Source: Firmicutes bacterium UBA6113
Lineage (GTDB): Bacteria; Bacillota; Clostridia; Tissierellales; Sedimentibacteraceae
Length of the DNA stretch: 64,000 bases
NCBI GenBank assembly: GCA_002422545.1
Contig: DIWF01000028.1
Coordinates: 229,075-293,074, forward strand
Reading direction: 5' to 3'
Below are positions 16,479-24,879 of this stretch, one piece after another (within the stretch, counting starts at the first letter, position 1; the number at the start of each line of letters is the position of its first letter). The notes under the pieces were generated by a model, which worked only from the letters and a program-made list of their open reading frames with translations, searched no databases and was not told the DNA's origin. The position numbers and the translations under genes are program-made.

Positions 16479-16799
16479 TTATTTTCTTTTATTTCCTACG
16501 TAAGAACCATAACCTCCGGTTACATTTACAACATCATACCCAAGTTTTGTCAAATACCTGCACGTTCTTCCGCTTCTTGAACCTGAATGACATATTACGT
16601 AATAAGTTTTATTTTCTTTCATATATTTTGATGGATTACTTATCAACTTCTGCATGGGAATATTTTTGGCACCTTTTAAGCTTCCGCCTGTGTATTCATA
16701 TGGTTCTCTTATATCAACCAGTTCAATTTTACCGATTAACTCATCTATATCATTAACCTTCAATGACTTACTGTCATCTTTTTTAAATAATCCAAACAT
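16479..16799 (-). CDS. Single-domain rhodanese-like sulfurtransferase
   Basis: 106 residues, almost entirely one rhodanese domain (about 13-100), with the LVDIREPYEYTGGSLKGAKNIP signature and the active-site loop VICHSGSRSGRT, catalytic Cys70. Cytoplasmic; it would carry a persulfide on Cys70 and could hand sulfur to the CoADR-RHD flavoprotein encoded 15 bases downstream. The ATG at 16799 follows AAGGAG. An extended -10 (TGGTATAAT) lies about 30 bases upstream. Confidence 0.9.
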   Translation of the reverse strand: MFGLFKKDDSKSLKVNDIDELIGKIELVDIREPYEYTGGSLKGAKNIPMQKLISNPSKYMKENKTYYVICHSGSRSGRTCRYLTKLGYDVVNVTGGYGSYVGNKRK

Positions 16800-16960
16800 A
16801 ATTATTCTCCTTAACTTTTTTGTTAATTAATTATACCATTTTCGATATTATCAACAGTGATTATGTCACGTAACAGAAAAGTTGCTCTTCGACTCTGCCA
16901 GGGAGGACTATGTCACTGATTAAGTACGCATACGCATTTATAAAAGAAAGCTACAATAAA

Positions 16961-16983
16961 AAAAGCGCCTCAGGGCGCTTTTA
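16961..16983 (-). terminator. Terminator after the KdpE-like gene
   Basis: AAGCGCC-TCAG-GGCGCTT at 16963-16980 followed on the minus strand by TTTTTTTATTG; it begins directly after the stop codon at 16981. Confidence 0.88.
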
Positions 16984-17670
16984 TTCATCTGCAAATCTGT
17001 ATCCCACGCCTATTTCAGTGTGTATGAACCTGGGATTTGAACTGTCTTTTTCAATTTTCCTTCTGAGGCTTGCCATGAAAACCCTTATGCTTTTTGAATC
17101 GCCTGCTTCTCCGTATCCCCACACTTCTTTTGATATTTGGCTGTGGGTCACAACCTTACCTCGATTTGCAATCAATAATAAAAGAAGTTTAAATTCTATG
17201 GGTGTGAGATGTATTTCTGTTTCATCAACAAATATCCTTCGCTTTTCGCTGTCCACCGTCAAGTAATCAAACTTGTACACGTTTTCAGGCATGTGGGCTA
17301 TTTCCCTTTCAATAAGTCTTTCCATCACACGAAGTCTTGCAAGAAGTTCTCCCATTGAAAAAGGTTTAGTCACATAATCGTTGGCTCCTTCATCAAGAGC
17401 TTGAATTTTGTCGCTATCCTGTTCCCTTGCAGATACAACAACTATGGGAATGTTTGATACGTTTCGCACCTGCTTTATGATGTCTATGCCGTCCATGTCC
17501 GGAAGTCCTAAATCCAAAATCATTATATCAGGATTTTCTGTGCAAAACGAAAGAATTCCTTCATTTCCGTTATGTGCTGTAACAATGGAATATCCCTTTG
17601 CCTTAAGGGCCATGGTCACAAAATTTAGTATTTTTTTATCATCCTCAATTACCAAAATCTTAGTCATCAT
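16981..17670 (-). CDS. kdpE: KdpE-like response regulator (OmpR family)
   Basis: 229 residues. Receiver domain (about 4-120) with acidic pocket EDD at 9-11, phosphoacceptor Asp53 in IMILDLGLPDMDG, and the conserved Lys in YVTKPF. OmpR/PhoB winged-helix DNA-binding domain (about 135-228) with LTPIEFKLLLLL and GYGEAGDSKSIRVFMASLRRKIE, closest to KdpE. It overlaps the kinase gene by four bases (ATGA), so the pair is translationally coupled. No kdpFABC operon lies in the window. The Trk/Ktr genes about 2.3 kb away are possible targets, but this is inference. Confidence 0.9.
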   Translation of the reverse strand: MMTKILVIEDDKKILNFVTMALKAKGYSIVTAHNGNEGILSFCTENPDIMILDLGLPDMDGIDIIKQVRNVSNIPIVVVSAREQDSDKIQALDEGANDYVTKPFSMGELLARLRVMERLIEREIAHMPENVYKFDYLTVDSEKRRIFVDETEIHLTPIEFKLLLLLIANRGKVVTHSQISKEVWGYGEAGDSKSIRVFMASLRRKIEKDSSNPRFIHTEIGVGYRFADE

Positions 17671-19106
17671 TCAACCTCCAAAGGGAGCCTTACTTTAAAT
17701 ACCGCTCCGCCTGTAACATTATTTTCTGCTGTTATTGTTCCCTTGTGGGCAGTTATAATTTCCTTGCAAATTGTCAGTCCCAGACCAACACCAAGGTGCG
17801 AGTCCACAATGTTGTTTTTTTGTTTTGTCACAAAACCGTCAAAAACCCTGTTAAGTATTTCCGGATCAATGCCTGGACCGTTGTCAGAAATTTCAAAAAC
17901 AGCAAAATCGTCGTCAGCATATGCCTTCAAAAAAACTTCTGCTTCCTCCCCTGCATATTTGTAGGCATTATCAATAAGGTTAACAAGGACTTGAACTATT
18001 AGTTTACCTTCAACAGGGACAAGAATTATTTCATCAGGAACAATCACGTGCAGTCGTCCTGATGAAGTCATAAATGGAACATGAGACAATGTCTGGTTTA
18101 CAATGTCATCAACAGCTTCAAAATCTTTGTTGAGTGTTATTCTTCCCTCTGAAAAACGTGTCATATCCAATATGTTTTGGACGGTTTTTATGAGCCATGC
18201 TGATTCGTCGCATATGTCCGATGCAAGTTTTTTTACGGATTTTGAATCAAGACTGTCGTAGCTTTCAAGAATAAGTTCCCCAGCTCCCTTGATGCCTGTA
18301 AGAGGAGTTCGAAGGTCATGAGAAATGCTTCTTAAAAGTGTGCTCTTCAGATGCTCACTTTCCATATCAACTCTTATTTTTTGCCTTTCCTCATAAATAA
18401 ATTCCCTGTCAAGAACTATCGCCATCTGATGGACTATTGCCTTAATGAGCATGTCTCTTTCATCTGTAATGGGAACATTGCAGTTAACTATTTTCATCAC
18501 TCCTAACTTTTTACCCACACCTTTAATCGGAATGATGTTTATATTTGTTGTAACTGAATCCGCATAATCCGGAAGTCCTTCAGTGCTGTATATTTGTTGG
18601 CATGAGTCCAGTTTCACATAGCAGTCATAACCAACATAATCTTTTATGAAGTTAATTCCCTTCAAAACAATGTTGTCCCTGCCAGTGACATTTAAAAAGC
18701 CCTTTGTTACGTCATAAAGAAGTCTAGCTGTTCTTTCATTTCTTTGTGATACCTCTGTCTGATACTGCAGCTTTGAAGTCATGGTGCTTGATATCAAAGA
18801 AGCAATCAAAAAAAACACAATAAGAATGAAATCGTCGGTATTGCTTATCTGCAGACTGTGGTACGGCTGAGTGAAAAAATAATTGAACAAAAGTACACTG
18901 AGAACAGCAGCTATGGCACTGTAAATGTACCCTCTTGTAAATATGGTGACTGTAAGAACCCCTACAATAAAGACCATAAGGGAGTTTTCCTTTCCGATTT
19001 CCATATAGTTCATAATAATTGATAGAATTACGGACAATGTGCATATGAAAATGACATTTGCTAAATATTTAAAATTAAATTTATTATTATCAAAATAATT
19101 TTTCAT
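17667..19106 (-). CDS. KdpD-like sensor histidine kinase lacking the N-terminal KdpD/USP domain
   Basis: 479 residues, about half of a full KdpD (near 900). It starts directly with a four-helix membrane block (about 14-108, DUF4118-like, with VFIVGVLTVTIFTRG and YFFTQPYHSL typical of KdpD). A GAF-like region follows (about 135-235), then HisKA with His263 in SISHDLRTPLTG and a HATPase domain with the N-box LVNLIDNAYKY, the ISDNGPGID G1 box and GVGLGLTICKEI. The cytoplasmic KdpD-N and universal-stress domains, which bind cyclic di-AMP in some relatives, are absent. The ATG at 19106 has AGAGG upstream, and no coding extension upstream would restore them. Confidence 0.88.
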   Translation of the reverse strand: MKNYFDNNKFNFKYLANVIFICTLSVILSIIMNYMEIGKENSLMVFIVGVLTVTIFTRGYIYSAIAAVLSVLLFNYFFTQPYHSLQISNTDDFILIVFFLIASLISSTMTSKLQYQTEVSQRNERTARLLYDVTKGFLNVTGRDNIVLKGINFIKDYVGYDCYVKLDSCQQIYSTEGLPDYADSVTTNINIIPIKGVGKKLGVMKIVNCNVPITDERDMLIKAIVHQMAIVLDREFIYEERQKIRVDMESEHLKSTLLRSISHDLRTPLTGIKGAGELILESYDSLDSKSVKKLASDICDESAWLIKTVQNILDMTRFSEGRITLNKDFEAVDDIVNQTLSHVPFMTSSGRLHVIVPDEIILVPVEGKLIVQVLVNLIDNAYKYAGEEAEVFLKAYADDDFAVFEISDNGPGIDPEILNRVFDGFVTKQKNNIVDSHLGVGLGLTICKEIITAHKGTITAENNVTGGAVFKVRLPLEVE

Positions 19107-19231
19107 AACATCCTCTTTATCTTTGATTATATTATTATATCACATGGGGAGAAAAACAAAATACTATTTTACTTCCTTGTAATAATAATATTTATTTAGT
19201 ATAATTGAACAAACGATAATTGGAGGCATTT

Positions 19232-19864
19232 ATGAAAGTAGTAGCATTTAACGGAAGCCCAAGAAAAGAAGGCAATACATACGAGGCATTAAAAATCGTG
19301 GCAGAGCAGCTTGAAAAGGAAAATATTGAGGTTGAAATAATCAATGTAGGAAACAAAAAAATTCTTGGCTGCACAGCTTGCGGATCATGTTTTAAAACAA
19401 GAGATGAAAGATGTATCATCAATGATGAAGTTAACGAATGGATTCAGAAAATGAAGGAAGCAGACGGAATAATTTTAGGTTCTCCTGTTCATTTTTCAGC
19501 AATAACCGCTACAATGAAGTCTTTTCTGGACAGAGCATCATATGTGAGCAGTGCAAACAGAGGACTTTACAGAAATAAAGTGGGAGCAGCAGTTGTTGCG
19601 GTCAGGCGAGCAGGCGGACTTCCTGCATTCAACCAACTCATAAATTACATTACATATGCTGAGATGGTTATGCCTTCATCAAACTACTGGAATGTCATTT
19701 ACGGTCAAAAACCAGGTGAAGCACTTCAGGATGATGAAGGAGTTCAAATAATGAGAATACTTGGAAAAAATATGGCATGGGTAATGAAGCTCATCGAACT
19801 AGGCGAAGGAAAAATAGAAAAACCTGAACCTGAGAAAAAAATAGGCATGAATTTTATAAGATAA
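19232..19864 (+). CDS. NAD(P)H-dependent FMN reductase / iron-sulfur flavoprotein-like
   Basis: 210 residues from the ATG at 19232 (TTGGAGG upstream). A flavodoxin-like fold begins VVAFNGSPRKEGNT, the FMN phosphate loop of the WrbA/iron-sulfur flavoprotein group. A cysteine motif, GCTACGSCFKTRDERC (about 47-62), resembles the compact Cys cluster that holds a 4Fe-4S cluster in archaeal and clostridial iron-sulfur flavoproteins. The GSPVHFSAITATMKSFLDR segment lines the flavin. Likely a soluble oxidoreductase passing electrons between flavin and Fe-S or quinone partners; its substrate is unknown. It stands alone and is followed by a palindromic repeat that could end transcription. Confidence 0.85.
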   Translation: MKVVAFNGSPRKEGNTYEALKIVAEQLEKENIEVEIINVGNKKILGCTACGSCFKTRDERCIINDEVNEWIQKMKEADGIILGSPVHFSAITATMKSFLDRASYVSSANRGLYRNKVGAAVVAVRRAGGLPAFNQLINYITYAEMVMPSSNYWNVIYGQKPGEALQDDEGVQIMRILGKNMAWVMKLIELGEGKIEKPEPEKKIGMNFIR

Positions 19865-19866
19865 TA

Positions 19867-19916
19867 TTGTAGGGGCGGACCTCGTGTCCGCCCGTATTAT
19901 TTCCATAATTTTGTTA
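19867..19916 (+). repeat. Short palindromic interspersed repeat, copy B
   Basis: TTGTAGGGGCGGACCTCGTG then TCCGCCCGTATTATT and an ATTTTGTTAT tail. Same architecture as the copy at 1901, placed two bases after a gene end. Confidence 0.85.
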
Positions 19917-19946
19917 TATAGGAGCAGTAGCCTCTCCTGATTGTTA

Positions 19947-20558
19947 TCATTCAAGAGAAAATGAAACCACCCCTCCCCCAAGGGTGGTTGTTTCATACCA
20001 AAGAGGAAGGCTTATTTTTTTTACCATTCCATCATCTAGTATTTCAACTTCAGCAGAACGCTTATCCCCTTCATATTCCAGAGAAATTATTGTGACCCAG
20101 TGCCACTTGTCAAGGCACTTTTCTTCTCCGTTGCATAAATTCAAAAATGCAATGGGAATATCATTGTCCAAAGATGACTCAATAAAATCAAACACCATGT
20201 CATATGATGGACGTCTTTCTTTTTCCTTGGGTATGTCCAATACCTTAAATAGAGCTTTCCTACTATTTTCAGCAGCATATTTCATAAACCCTTCATAAAA
20301 AATTTCAGTTGTGTTCACTCCCTTTAAAGTTGGAGTGACATAATTCCACAATTCATCCATTAATTCTAAAGCGCTGTGTTTGTTTATTTTGTTTTTGTTG
20401 CTGTATATAACAATGTTGGATGCTGCTGTTGGACCGCAACCAGCCATCTTCCGCCACTTCTTTTTGTACCATACCTGGCTGCAGCCTTTGTATACAGCAA
20501 GACTATCTTCGTCCAGGATTTCAAAATATTCGGGATTTCTCAAAACTTTTTTTGTCAT
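19947..20558 (-). CDS. Hypothetical protein with papain/C39-like catalytic triad pattern
   Basis: 203 residues from the ATG at 20558, which has GGCGGTG six bases upstream; a longer start at 20579 has no visible ribosome site. There is no signal peptide or membrane segment. The protein has a CGPTAASNIVIY motif near residue 41, KWHWVTIISLEY near residue 153 and ILDDG near residue 175. That order of Cys, His and Asp is typical of papain-fold proteins such as C39-like peptidases and BtrH-type acyltransferases. I infer a cysteine-nucleophile hydrolase or transferase; the substrate is unknown. It is a single gene with no informative neighbour. Confidence 0.55.
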   Translation of the reverse strand: MTKKVLRNPEYFEILDEDSLAVYKGCSQVWYKKKWRKMAGCGPTAASNIVIYSNKNKINKHSALELMDELWNYVTPTLKGVNTTEIFYEGFMKYAAENSRKALFKVLDIPKEKERRPSYDMVFDFIESSLDNDIPIAFLNLCNGEEKCLDKWHWVTIISLEYEGDKRSAEVEILDDGMVKKISLPLWYETTTLGGGVVSFSLE

Positions 20559-20579
20559 AATTTCACCGCCATGTATCAT

Positions 20580-20874
20580 AGTTCATAACCATAAACTCAC
20601 ATTTAGATTATGTAATGAATTATAACATATATTCATCTCCATATACAATGAACATTATGGAATATTGTACCCGAATGATGAACTCAGATTTGCTACGCTG
20701 TTACCAAAATTTATGCTGCATCAGATTAAAATTATTCCTGATTTTACCGCCATACTTGACGGTTTTAATAATATATACTTCATAATTATTGCTGTTTTTC
20801 AATGAACCGTGTCATATACTACTGCAATTATACAAATATGTTATACTGTTTGTTAAAAATGTTTCCAAATAGTG
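20580..20874. other. Gene-free stretch upstream of the ribose operon
   Basis: AT-rich sequence with no open reading frame, RNA gene or strong hairpin that I can see. It separates the divergent genes at 20558 and 20935. One weak inverted repeat around TTACCGCCATACTTGACGGTTTTAA (20748-20770) is the only structure noted. Confidence 0.5.
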
Positions 20875-20903
20875 TTGACTTTTAATAAATTTCGTCTTAT
20901 AAT
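20875..20903 (+). promoter_or_regulatory. Sigma-A promoter of the ribose operon
   Basis: TTGACT (20875-20880), 17 bases, TATAAT (20898-20903), 32 bases before the rbsR start. Confidence 0.85.
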
Positions 20904-20908
20904 TTACT

Positions 20909-20920
20909 TAAACGTTTAAA
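20909..20920. promoter_or_regulatory. LacI-family operator of the ribose operon
   Basis: TTAAACGTTTAA is a perfect palindrome with the central CG expected for LacI/RbsR-type proteins. It covers the predicted transcription start, so bound repressor would block initiation. Confidence 0.75.
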
Positions 20921-20934
20921 TAAAGGAACTTATC

Positions 20935-21975
20935 ATGAAAATAACTATAAAAGAAATAGCAAGGGAAGCCAATGTATCTATAGCAACCGTTTCCATGGTT
21001 ATAAACAAAAAAGATCAAAACATTACAGAAGTTACAAGGAATCGTGTTCTTGAAGTTGTAAAAAAATACAATTATCTTCCAAACGCCATGGCAGGAAGTC
21101 TTGTAACCCAAAGAACCCACATTATAGGTCTGGTGCTTCCTGACATTACCAATCCTTTTTTTCCGGGTATTGCAAGAGGCGCTGAAGACAAGGCCAATGA
21201 AAAGGGTTATAGCATAATTTTCTGCAACACAGATGACAAACTGGAAGTCCAGGAGAAGTATATTGAATCCTTAACAAAAAAAATGGCTGACGGAATAATT
21301 ATAGCACATTCATCAAGCAGTGAAAAAATGCCTGAAATATTGGAAAGATGCAAGGTTCCCATTATTTTAATCGACAGGGACTTCGATTCAGAAAATATAT
21401 GCGGCAAGGTTCTAGTTGACAACTCAAATGGGGCTCATATGGCTGTTTCATACCTGATTGAGCAAGGATACAAAAAAATTGCGTATCTATCAGGACCATT
21501 GAAGACAAGGACTGCCTATGAAAGGCTCGAAGGTTATAAAAAAGCACTCAGTGATTACGAAATCGAGTTCAATGATAAGCTCGTAAAATTCGGCGAATAC
21601 AGAATTGAATGGGGTCGAAATGGAGTCAATGAACTTCTAGAAGAAAAGGAAGATTTTGATGTTATATTCTGCGGCAACGACCTTATTGCAATCGGAGCCA
21701 TGAAAGAACTTAAGGAAAAAGGCTATCATATTCCGGATGATATAGGAGTTATGGGATATGATGACATTTATATGGCAAGTCTGGTTGAGCCATCCCTCAC
21801 CACAGTAAGACAACCAAATTACCAGATGGGTTACAGGGCAATGGAACTTTTGGAAGAAAGGCTTAAAAAGGCTCCCGGAAGTGATAACACTCCATCTGAT
21901 ATGAAAACAATTACTCTTGATACTGAAATCATTGTAAGAAATTCAGTAAAAATTAATAAGAAGGTGAAATCATGA
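20935..21975 (+). CDS. rbsR: LacI-family repressor, probably RbsR
   Basis: 346 residues. The N-terminal helix-turn-helix (1-50) reads IKEIAREANVSIATVSMVIN with a hinge helix YLPNAMAGSL. A type-1 periplasmic-binding-like ligand domain follows (about 60-340) with GLVLPDITNPFFPGIARGAED, IILIDRDFD and MGYDDIYMASLVEPSLTTVRQP. It leads the operon of ribose genes, overlaps rbsD by four bases, and has a palindromic operator in its own promoter. Autorepression relieved by ribose is therefore the likely control. The ATG at 20935 has AAAGGAA upstream. Confidence 0.9.
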   Translation: MKITIKEIAREANVSIATVSMVINKKDQNITEVTRNRVLEVVKKYNYLPNAMAGSLVTQRTHIIGLVLPDITNPFFPGIARGAEDKANEKGYSIIFCNTDDKLEVQEKYIESLTKKMADGIIIAHSSSSEKMPEILERCKVPIILIDRDFDSENICGKVLVDNSNGAHMAVSYLIEQGYKKIAYLSGPLKTRTAYERLEGYKKALSDYEIEFNDKLVKFGEYRIEWGRNGVNELLEEKEDFDVIFCGNDLIAIGAMKELKEKGYHIPDDIGVMGYDDIYMASLVEPSLTTVRQPNYQMGYRAMELLEERLKKAPGSDNTPSDMKTITLDTEIIVRNSVKINKKVKS

Positions 21976-22391
21976 AAAAAGGAACATTATTAAATTCAGA
22001 AATATCATATGCAATCAGCAAAATGGGACATACAAACACCCTTACCATAGGTGACTGCGGCCTTCCAGTTCCTGAAGGAGTTCAGAGAATAGACTTGGCT
22101 GTTACAAAAGGATTGCCTGAATTCATGCCTGTCTTAAAAGCTGTGCTTGGAGAACTGTCAGTTGAAAAAATAATACTGGCTGAAGAAATAAGGGATAAAA
22201 GTCCCGATATTCTTAAAAATATACTTGAAATTATAAATTTGACAGGAATAGAAGAAAACAAGAAAATTGATGTGGAGTACGTACCTCACGAAGAGTTCAA
22301 AGAAAAAACAAGAAGTTCTAAAGCTGTAATACGCACAGGAGAATATAAGTCCTTTGCCAACATCATCCTTGTTTCTGGCGTGACTTTTTAG
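21972..22391 (+). CDS. rbsD: D-ribose pyranase
   Basis: 139 residues, the family length. It interconverts pyranose and furanose forms of ribose after uptake. It shows the RbsD landmarks: MKKGTLLNSEISYAISKMGH at the N-terminus with the catalytic-region His, DCGLPVPEGVQRIDLAV, and the C-terminal IRTGEYKSFANIILVSGV with the conserved Tyr. It overlaps rbsR by ATGA and is followed at 23 bases by rbsA. Confidence 0.95.
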   Translation: MKKGTLLNSEISYAISKMGHTNTLTIGDCGLPVPEGVQRIDLAVTKGLPEFMPVLKAVLGELSVEKIILAEEIRDKSPDILKNILEIINLTGIEENKKIDVEYVPHEEFKEKTRSSKAVIRTGEYKSFANIILVSGVTF

Positions 22392-22414
22392 AATATTAAC
22401 CAGGCGGTGATCTA

Positions 22415-23908
22415 GTGAAAAAAATTGTAGTATCCATGCAACATATAAACAAGGATTTTTCAGGAGTAAAGGTTTTAAAAGACGTGAGTTTCAACATATA
22501 CAAAGGAAGCGTAATGGCTCTTGTGGGTGAAAACGGAGCAGGCAAATCAACTCTGATGAAAATACTTACGGGCGTATATTTAAAAACCCAGGGTGAAATT
22601 TTTCTGGACAATGAATCAGTTAACTTTTCCGATACCGGTGCTTCTCAATCAAAGGGAATAGCAATCATTCATCAGGAACTCAACCTTGTAAAAGACCTTT
22701 CCATAGGAGAAAATATTTTTTTAGGAAGAGAGCCTGTTTCAACAGGAAAAAGAATAATGTGGAACAAGCTCCACGAGGATGCCGGATACTGGCTAGATAA
22801 ACTTGGTCTTAAGGAAGATCCACGAGAACTTGTCAAAAATATAAGTGTTGGAAAACAGCAGCTTGTAGAAATAGCAAAAGCTCTTTCCATCGATGCAAAG
22901 GTAATTATTATGGATGAACCCACGGGAGCCCTCACTCCTGCTGAAACCGACAAGCTTTTCCATGTCATCAGTGATTTGAAAAAAAGCGGCAAAAGCATAG
23001 TGTACATTTCACACAGGCTTCATGAAATCTTTGAAATATGCGATGATGTGACTGTTTTAAGAGACGGTGAACTTATCGGTGAAGAGGAAATCACTAATCT
23101 TGATGAAGATAAAATCATAGAAATGATGGTAGGAAGAAAATTAAGCGAGCAATACCCAAGAATTGAAACTGAACAGGGTGAAGAAATACTCAAAGTTGAA
23201 AATTTGTCCAATCAATTTGTGAAAGATATTTCATTTTCTCTTAAAAAAGGTGAAACTCTGGGAGTTGCAGGCCTCATGGGTTCTGAAAGAACAGAGCTTA
23301 TGAGAAGTATTTACGGCATTTATCCTGCAAAAGGTTCTGTTTACTTAAATGGAGAAAAAATAAAAGTAAATTCTCCATTGGATTCACTCAGGCACGGAAT
23401 TGCCTATGTTACAGAAGACAGAAAGGCCAATGGAATTATAACCGGAATGAATGTACGTGAAAATATAACTCTTTCTTCCCTTGAGCTTTTCAAAGGACCT
23501 CTCGGATTTGTCAGCAAGGGCAAAGAAGAAACATCATCAATTGAGTATATTGAAAAAATGTCGATTAAAACTTCCGGAACTAAGCAGATGCTGAAGTTCT
23601 TAAGCGGAGGCAACCAGCAGAAAGTATCTATAGCAAAGAGTCTTATGACAAATCCTAAAATACTCATATTGGATGAGCCCACTAGAGGCGTCGATGTTGG
23701 GGCTAAAAAAGAAATCTATGACCTTATAAACAAGTTTAAATCTGAGGGCATGAGTATTATCATGGTTTCTTCGGACATTCCTGAAGTTCTTGGAATTTCG
23801 GATAGAATTATGGTAATGCACGAAGGCCGCGTTTCAGGTTTTCTGGGCAGAGATGAAGCTACACAGGAAAGCATAATGACTCTAGCGGTAGGAAAGGATG
23901 TGATATGA
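22415..23908 (+). CDS. rbsA: Ribose ABC transporter ATP-binding protein (two-domain)
   Basis: 497 residues with two ABC cassettes. The first has Walker A GENGAGKST, a variant signature ISVGKQQLVEIAKAL and Walker B VIIMDEPTGAL. The second has a degenerate Walker A region (GLMGSERTEL), signature LSGGNQQKVSIAKSL and ILILDEPTRGVDVGAKKEIY. This asymmetric pattern is normal for RbsA/MglA. The GTG start at 22415 fits the GGCGGTGA ribosome site; an ATG 21 bases further in is an alternative. Its stop overlaps the rbsC start. Confidence 0.95.
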   Translation: MKKIVVSMQHINKDFSGVKVLKDVSFNIYKGSVMALVGENGAGKSTLMKILTGVYLKTQGEIFLDNESVNFSDTGASQSKGIAIIHQELNLVKDLSIGENIFLGREPVSTGKRIMWNKLHEDAGYWLDKLGLKEDPRELVKNISVGKQQLVEIAKALSIDAKVIIMDEPTGALTPAETDKLFHVISDLKKSGKSIVYISHRLHEIFEICDDVTVLRDGELIGEEEITNLDEDKIIEMMVGRKLSEQYPRIETEQGEEILKVENLSNQFVKDISFSLKKGETLGVAGLMGSERTELMRSIYGIYPAKGSVYLNGEKIKVNSPLDSLRHGIAYVTEDRKANGIITGMNVRENITLSSLELFKGPLGFVSKGKEETSSIEYIEKMSIKTSGTKQMLKFLSGGNQQKVSIAKSLMTNPKILILDEPTRGVDVGAKKEIYDLINKFKSEGMSIIMVSSDIPEVLGISDRIMVMHEGRVSGFLGRDEATQESIMTLAVGKDVI

Positions 23909-24852
23909 TGAACAATTTTAATAAGATACTGAAAAACAAGCCTCTGATTGTGCTTATTGCAACTTCTGCAGCAATAGCTTTTTTAAACACCAGGTTTCTT
24001 TCATGGAGCAATATATTGACAGTGCTGAGACAGACTTCCATTAATGCTATAATTGCAACAGGAATGACATTTGCAATCCTGATAGGAGGCATTGATTTGT
24101 CTGTTGGATCTGTTCTCGGACTTTGCGGAGCTATTGCAGCTACAATGGTTTCTTCAGGAACAAATGTTGTTCTTGCAGTCCTGACAGCCCTGGTGTTGGG
24201 AACAGCCATTGGCTATTTAAATGGAACATTAATTACAACAGGAGGCCTTCAGCCTTTCATTGCCACATTGGGAACCGTGACACTGTTAAGAGGTGCAATA
24301 CTTGTCTTCACTCAGGGACGTCCTATCAGTACAGGAAATACCCCCTCTTCTGAATATTTTTCAGAAATAGGTACAGGATTTTTAGGTCCCATACCTATCC
24401 CTGTATATATCATGATATTAGTTTTCATTGTAGCTTACTACATTTTAAACCATACGCGCATAGGAAGATATATTTATGCAACAGGGTCAAACGAGGAAGC
24501 AACCATGTATTCGGGCATTAAAACAGCCCGAGTTAAGCGTTTTGTATATGCCATATCAGGAATGATGGCAGCTCTTGCAGGAATTCTTCTTACAGCAAGA
24601 CTGGGCTCTGCTCAGCCAACTTCCGGTGCCGGATATGAACTTGATGCAATTGCTGCAGTTGTTCTCGGAGGAACAAGCATGGCCGGAGGTATTGGAACAA
24701 TTGGAGGAACAGCAATAGGAGCACTGATAATAGGGGTTCTTAACAACGCTCTTAACCTCATGAAAGTATCATCTTACTATCAAGACGTTGCAAAAGGTAT
24801 AGTAATACTGATTGCCGTTTTATTAGATAGAAAACAAAAATCATCAAGGTAA
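23905..24852 (+). CDS. rbsC: Ribose ABC transporter permease
   Basis: 315 residues, strongly hydrophobic with eight to ten membrane segments. It contains the family landmark TGMTFAILIGGIDLSVGSVLGL, followed by GLQPFIATLGT, YATGSNEEATMYSGI and the coupling-region stretch VLGGTSMAGGIGTIGGTAIGAL. It overlaps rbsA by four bases. An ATGATG start allows either Met. It forms the membrane channel for ribose with RbsA and RbsB. Confidence 0.95.
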   Translation: MMNNFNKILKNKPLIVLIATSAAIAFLNTRFLSWSNILTVLRQTSINAIIATGMTFAILIGGIDLSVGSVLGLCGAIAATMVSSGTNVVLAVLTALVLGTAIGYLNGTLITTGGLQPFIATLGTVTLLRGAILVFTQGRPISTGNTPSSEYFSEIGTGFLGPIPIPVYIMILVFIVAYYILNHTRIGRYIYATGSNEEATMYSGIKTARVKRFVYAISGMMAALAGILLTARLGSAQPTSGAGYELDAIAAVVLGGTSMAGGIGTIGGTAIGALIIGVLNNALNLMKVSSYYQDVAKGIVILIAVLLDRKQKSSR

Positions 24853-24879
24853 TAAAAAAATATTATATGGAGGAGTATC

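Noticed and set aside
16800..16960. Small gene starting at the ATG at 16910
   Set aside because: A GGAGG precedes it, but the frame runs straight into the terminator and then antisense through the response regulator gene without any recognisable domain.
17667..19106. Truncated kdpD pseudogene
   Set aside because: The gene has its own ribosome site and start just before the membrane block, an intact kinase core and coupling to kdpE, so it is probably a functional short form.
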